Positions 61,301 to 64,000 of a stretch of DNA of 64,000 bases are shown piece after piece. Source of the DNA: Membranipora membranacea (taxonomy: Eukaryota; Bryozoa; Gymnolaemata; Cheilostomatida; Membraniporidae); assembly GCA_914767715.1 (NCBI GenBank), contig OU612067.1:13213001-13277000 (forward strand), written 5' to 3'. The notes under the pieces are model-generated. The model saw only the letters and a list, made by a program, of their open reading frames with translations, searched no databases and was not told the origin of the DNA. The position numbers were made by a program, and so were the translations under genes. Position 1 is the first letter of the stretch; every line of letters starts with the position of its first letter.

Positions 61301-64000
61301 TTTCGAAAAATATACCAAGGGAGGGTATCACGCTTTTTTTTCGCTCAGATCAAAAAATAGATTTGCTTCCAACTCACCTCATAAGGAGGAGCAACTCCTG
61401 CTGATCTCAAATCTGCAAACGGTTTGGCTCTGCTGCTTTTCATTCTCCGTCAGCGTTCGTTTTAATTAGGGTCACTTTTGCTAAAAAAAAACATGCCAAA
61501 CGGCAGCATTGAAAAAATAAATCTCTGTTCGATTCTTATCAAACTCCGACCAGTTCAAGCTCTTATTGGCCTAACTCAAAATCCAGAATATCGGAATCCT
61601 CGGATTAACTGGTGGGTAATAACGCTGACTTGAAATTTCGAAAAATATACAAAGGGAGGGTATCACGCTTTTTTTTCGCTCAGATCAAAAAATAGATTTG
61701 CTTCCAACTCACCTCATAAGGAGGAGCAACTCCTGCTGATCTCAAATCTGCAAACCGTTTGGCTCTGCTGCTTTTCCTTCTCCGTCAGCGTTCGTTTTAA
61801 TTAGGGTCACTTTTGCTAAAAAAAAACATGCCAAACGTCAGCATTGAAAAATTAAATCTCTGTTCGATTCTGATCAAACTCCGACCAGTTCAAGCTCTTA
61901 TTGGCCTTACTCAAAATCCAGAATATCGGAATCCTCGGATTAACTGGTGGGTAATAACGCTGACTTGAAATTTCGAAAAATATACCAAGGGAGGGTATCA
62001 CGCTTTTTTTTCGCTCAGATCAAAAATTAGATTTGCTTCCAACTCACCTCATAAGGAGGAGCAACTCCTGCTGATCTCAAATCTGCAAACCGTTTGGCTC
62101 TGCTGCTTTTCATTCTCCATCAGCGTTCGTTTTAATTAGGGTCACTTTTGCTAAAAAAAAACATGCCAAACGGCAGCATTGAAAAATTAAATCTCTGTTC
62201 GATTCTTATCAAACTCCGACCAGTTCAAGCTCTTATTGGCCTTACTCAAAATCCAGAATATCGGAATCCTCGGATTAACTGGTAGGTAATAACGCTGACT
62301 TGAAATTTCGAAAAATATACCAAGGGAGGGTATCACGCTTTTTTTTGGTCAGATCAAAAAATAGTTTTGCTTCCAACTCACCTCATAAGGAGGAGCAACT
62401 CCTGCTGATCTCAAATCTGCAAACCGTTTGGCTCTGCTGCTTTTCATTCTCCGTCAGCGTTCGTTTTAATTAGGGTCACTTTTGCTAAAAAAAAACATGC
62501 CAAACGGCAGCATTGAAAAATTAAATCTCTGTTCGATTCTTATCAAACTCCGACCAGTTCAAGCTCTTATTGGCCTTACTCAAAATCCAGAATATCGGAC
62601 TCCTCGGATTAACTGGTGGGTAATAACGCTGACTTGAAATTTCGAAAAATATACCAAGGGAGGGTATCACGCTTTTTTTTCGCTCAGATCAAAAAATAGA
62701 TTTGCTTCCAACTCACCTCATAAGGAGGAGCAACTCCTGCTGATCTAAAATCTGCAAACCGTTTGGCTCTGCTGTTTTTCATTCTCCGTCAGCGTTCGTT
62801 TTAAATAGGGTCATTTTTGCTAAAAAAAACATGCCAAACGGCAGCATTGAAAAATTAAATCTCTGTTCGATTCTTATCAAACTCCGACCAGTTCAAGCTC
62901 TTATTGGCCTTACTCAAAATCCAGAATATCGGAATCCTCGGATTAACTGGTGGGTTATAACGCTGACTTGAAATTTCGAAAAATATACCAAAGAAGGGTA
63001 TCACGCTTTTTCTTCGCTCAGATCAAAAAATAGATTTGCTTCCAACTCACCTCATAAGGAGGAGCAACTCCTGCTGATCTCAAATCTGCAAACCGTTTGG
63101 CTCTGCTGCTTTTCATTCTCCGTCAGCGTTCGTTTTAATTATTGTCACTTTTGCTAAAAAAAACATGCCAAACGGCAGCATTGAAAAATTATATCTCTGT
63201 TCGATTCTTATCAAACTCCGACCAGTTCAAGCTCTTATTGGCCTTACTCAAAATCCAGAATATCGGAATCCTCTGATTAACTGGTGGGTTATAACGCTGA
63301 CTTGAAATTTCGAAAAATATACCAAGGGAGGGTATCACGCTTTTTTTTCGCTCAAATCAAAAAATAGATTTGCTTCCAACTCACCTCATAAGAAGGAGCA
63401 ACTCCTGCTGATCTCAAATCTGCAAACGGTTTGGCTCTGCTGCTTTTCATTCTCCGTCAGCGTTCGTTTTAATTAGGGTCACTTTTGCTAAAAAAAAAAC
63501 ATGCCAAACGGCAGCATTGAAAAATTAAATCTCTGTTCGATTCTTATCAAACTCCGACCAGTTCAAGCTCTTATTGGCCTTACTCAAAATCCAGAATATC
63601 GGAATCCTCGGATTAACTGGTGGGTTATAACGCTGACTTGAAATTTCGAAAAATATACCAAGGAAGGGTATCACGCTTTATTTTCGCTCAGATCAAAAAA
63701 TAGATTTGCTTCCAACTCACCTCATAAGGAGGAGCAACTCCTGCTGATCTCAAATCTGCAAACCGTTTGGCTCTGCTGCTTTTCATTCTCCGTCAGCGTT
63801 CGTTTTAATTAGGGTCACTTTTGCTAAAAAAAAACATGCCAAACGGCAGCATTGAAAAATTAAATCTCTGTTCGATTCTTATCAAACTCCGACCAGTTCA
63901 AGCTCTTATTGGCCTTACTCAAAATCCAGAATATCGGAATCCTCGGATTAACTGGTGGGTAATAACGCTGACTTGAATTTTCGAAAAATATACCAAGGGA
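58321..64000. repeat. Right-edge monomers, most heterogeneous part
   Basis: About 17 monomers carrying many private single-base changes, for example CATTTTAATT, TCAAGCTCCG, GGTTATCACG, GCAAGCGG, AAACTCCAG, CAGCGCTCG, TATTATGC, CTCCTAAGG, CTCAGATTAAC, TTCATACTCC, CTGGTTGG, CACGCTCTTTT, CCGATTGG, TTGATAAAAA and TTATATCTC. Short runs of markers recall earlier blocks: GGTAGGTAATA and ATCGGACTCC near 62283-62600, and CCAAAGAAGGG near 62988. I see no hairpin element and no large exact tandem unit. The array continues past the right edge. Confidence 0.8.

Larger units (their letters stand above)
1..64000. repeat. 335-bp tandem satellite array
   Basis: The same 335-bp sequence recurs head-to-tail through the whole window in one orientation. 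Taking CCTTACTC as monomer base 1, it starts at 1, 336, 671 and 1006, and so on to the right edge. After removing seven 286-bp insertions, 61998 bases remain, or about 185 monomers. Monomers compared by eye differ by a handful of substitutions. Most length changes fall in two homopolymer runs (T7-T9 and A7-A10). There is no unique DNA between monomers, and both window edges cut monomers, so the true array is longer. Homogeneity, higher-order structure and absence of genes are typical of eukaryotic satellite heterochromatin. The family is not one I recognise, and any centromeric role is inference only. Confidence 0.97.

Noticed and set aside
1-64000. CRISPR array or other prokaryotic repeat-spacer system
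   Set aside because: The repeat unit is 335 bp and directly contiguous, with no unique spacers. The only interrupting sequence is the same hairpin each time.

Overview
The window is one uninterrupted stretch of eukaryotic-type satellite DNA. A 335-bp monomer is repeated head-to-tail, all in the same orientation, from base 1 to base 64000: about 185 monomers, with both window edges inside the array. I see no protein-coding gene, rRNA, tRNA, CRISPR array or unique spacer. The short open frames that can be found (roughly 60-90 codons) recur once per monomer in shifted form. They arise where a homopolymer run changes length, or start at GTG, and they are not genes. The scale, the higher-order structure and the nested near-identical duplications fit a large heterochromatic block (centromeric, pericentromeric, B- or sex-chromosome) of a eukaryote. 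I do not recognise the family and cannot name the organism.

The only non-satellite sequence is a 281-bp foldback (hairpin) element, present seven times (starts 7086, 14404, 17034, 20669, 22630, 25260, 31894). It always sits at the same base of the monomer (position 48-52, TAATA), in the same orientation, and in monomers sharing the same neighbouring variant. The simplest reading is one insertion of a non-autonomous, MITE-like element that was then carried along by satellite amplification. Copies 1-6 share derived bases. Copy 7 keeps two bases that match the opposite arm and so looks closer to the original.

Layout. 1-15008: an 8-monomer higher-order repeat of 2679 bp (tandem copies near 742-3420 and 3421-6099, a third near 10739-13417), the first hairpin, bridging monomers 7372-9997, and a copy of the whole region (9998-15008) that lacks one higher-order unit. 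15009-25540: blocks marked by a TATATATA variant alternate with a 1961-bp unit that is exactly five monomers plus one hairpin (three copies). 25546-32174: smaller 5-6-monomer blocks, a 17-bp deletion monomer, and hairpin 7. 32180-47248: no hairpins; a 670-bp dimer, a 2006-bp tandem duplication, and an overlapping 5017-bp tandem duplication whose two copies differ at only a few bases by eye. 47249-64000: a mosaic of segments recurring at offsets of 3346, 3681, 7361 and about 11712 bp.

Nothing here works as a gene system. The interest lies in how the array evolves: unequal exchange junctions can be placed inside single monomers, several of them compatible with the same short interval that holds the hairpin's target site.
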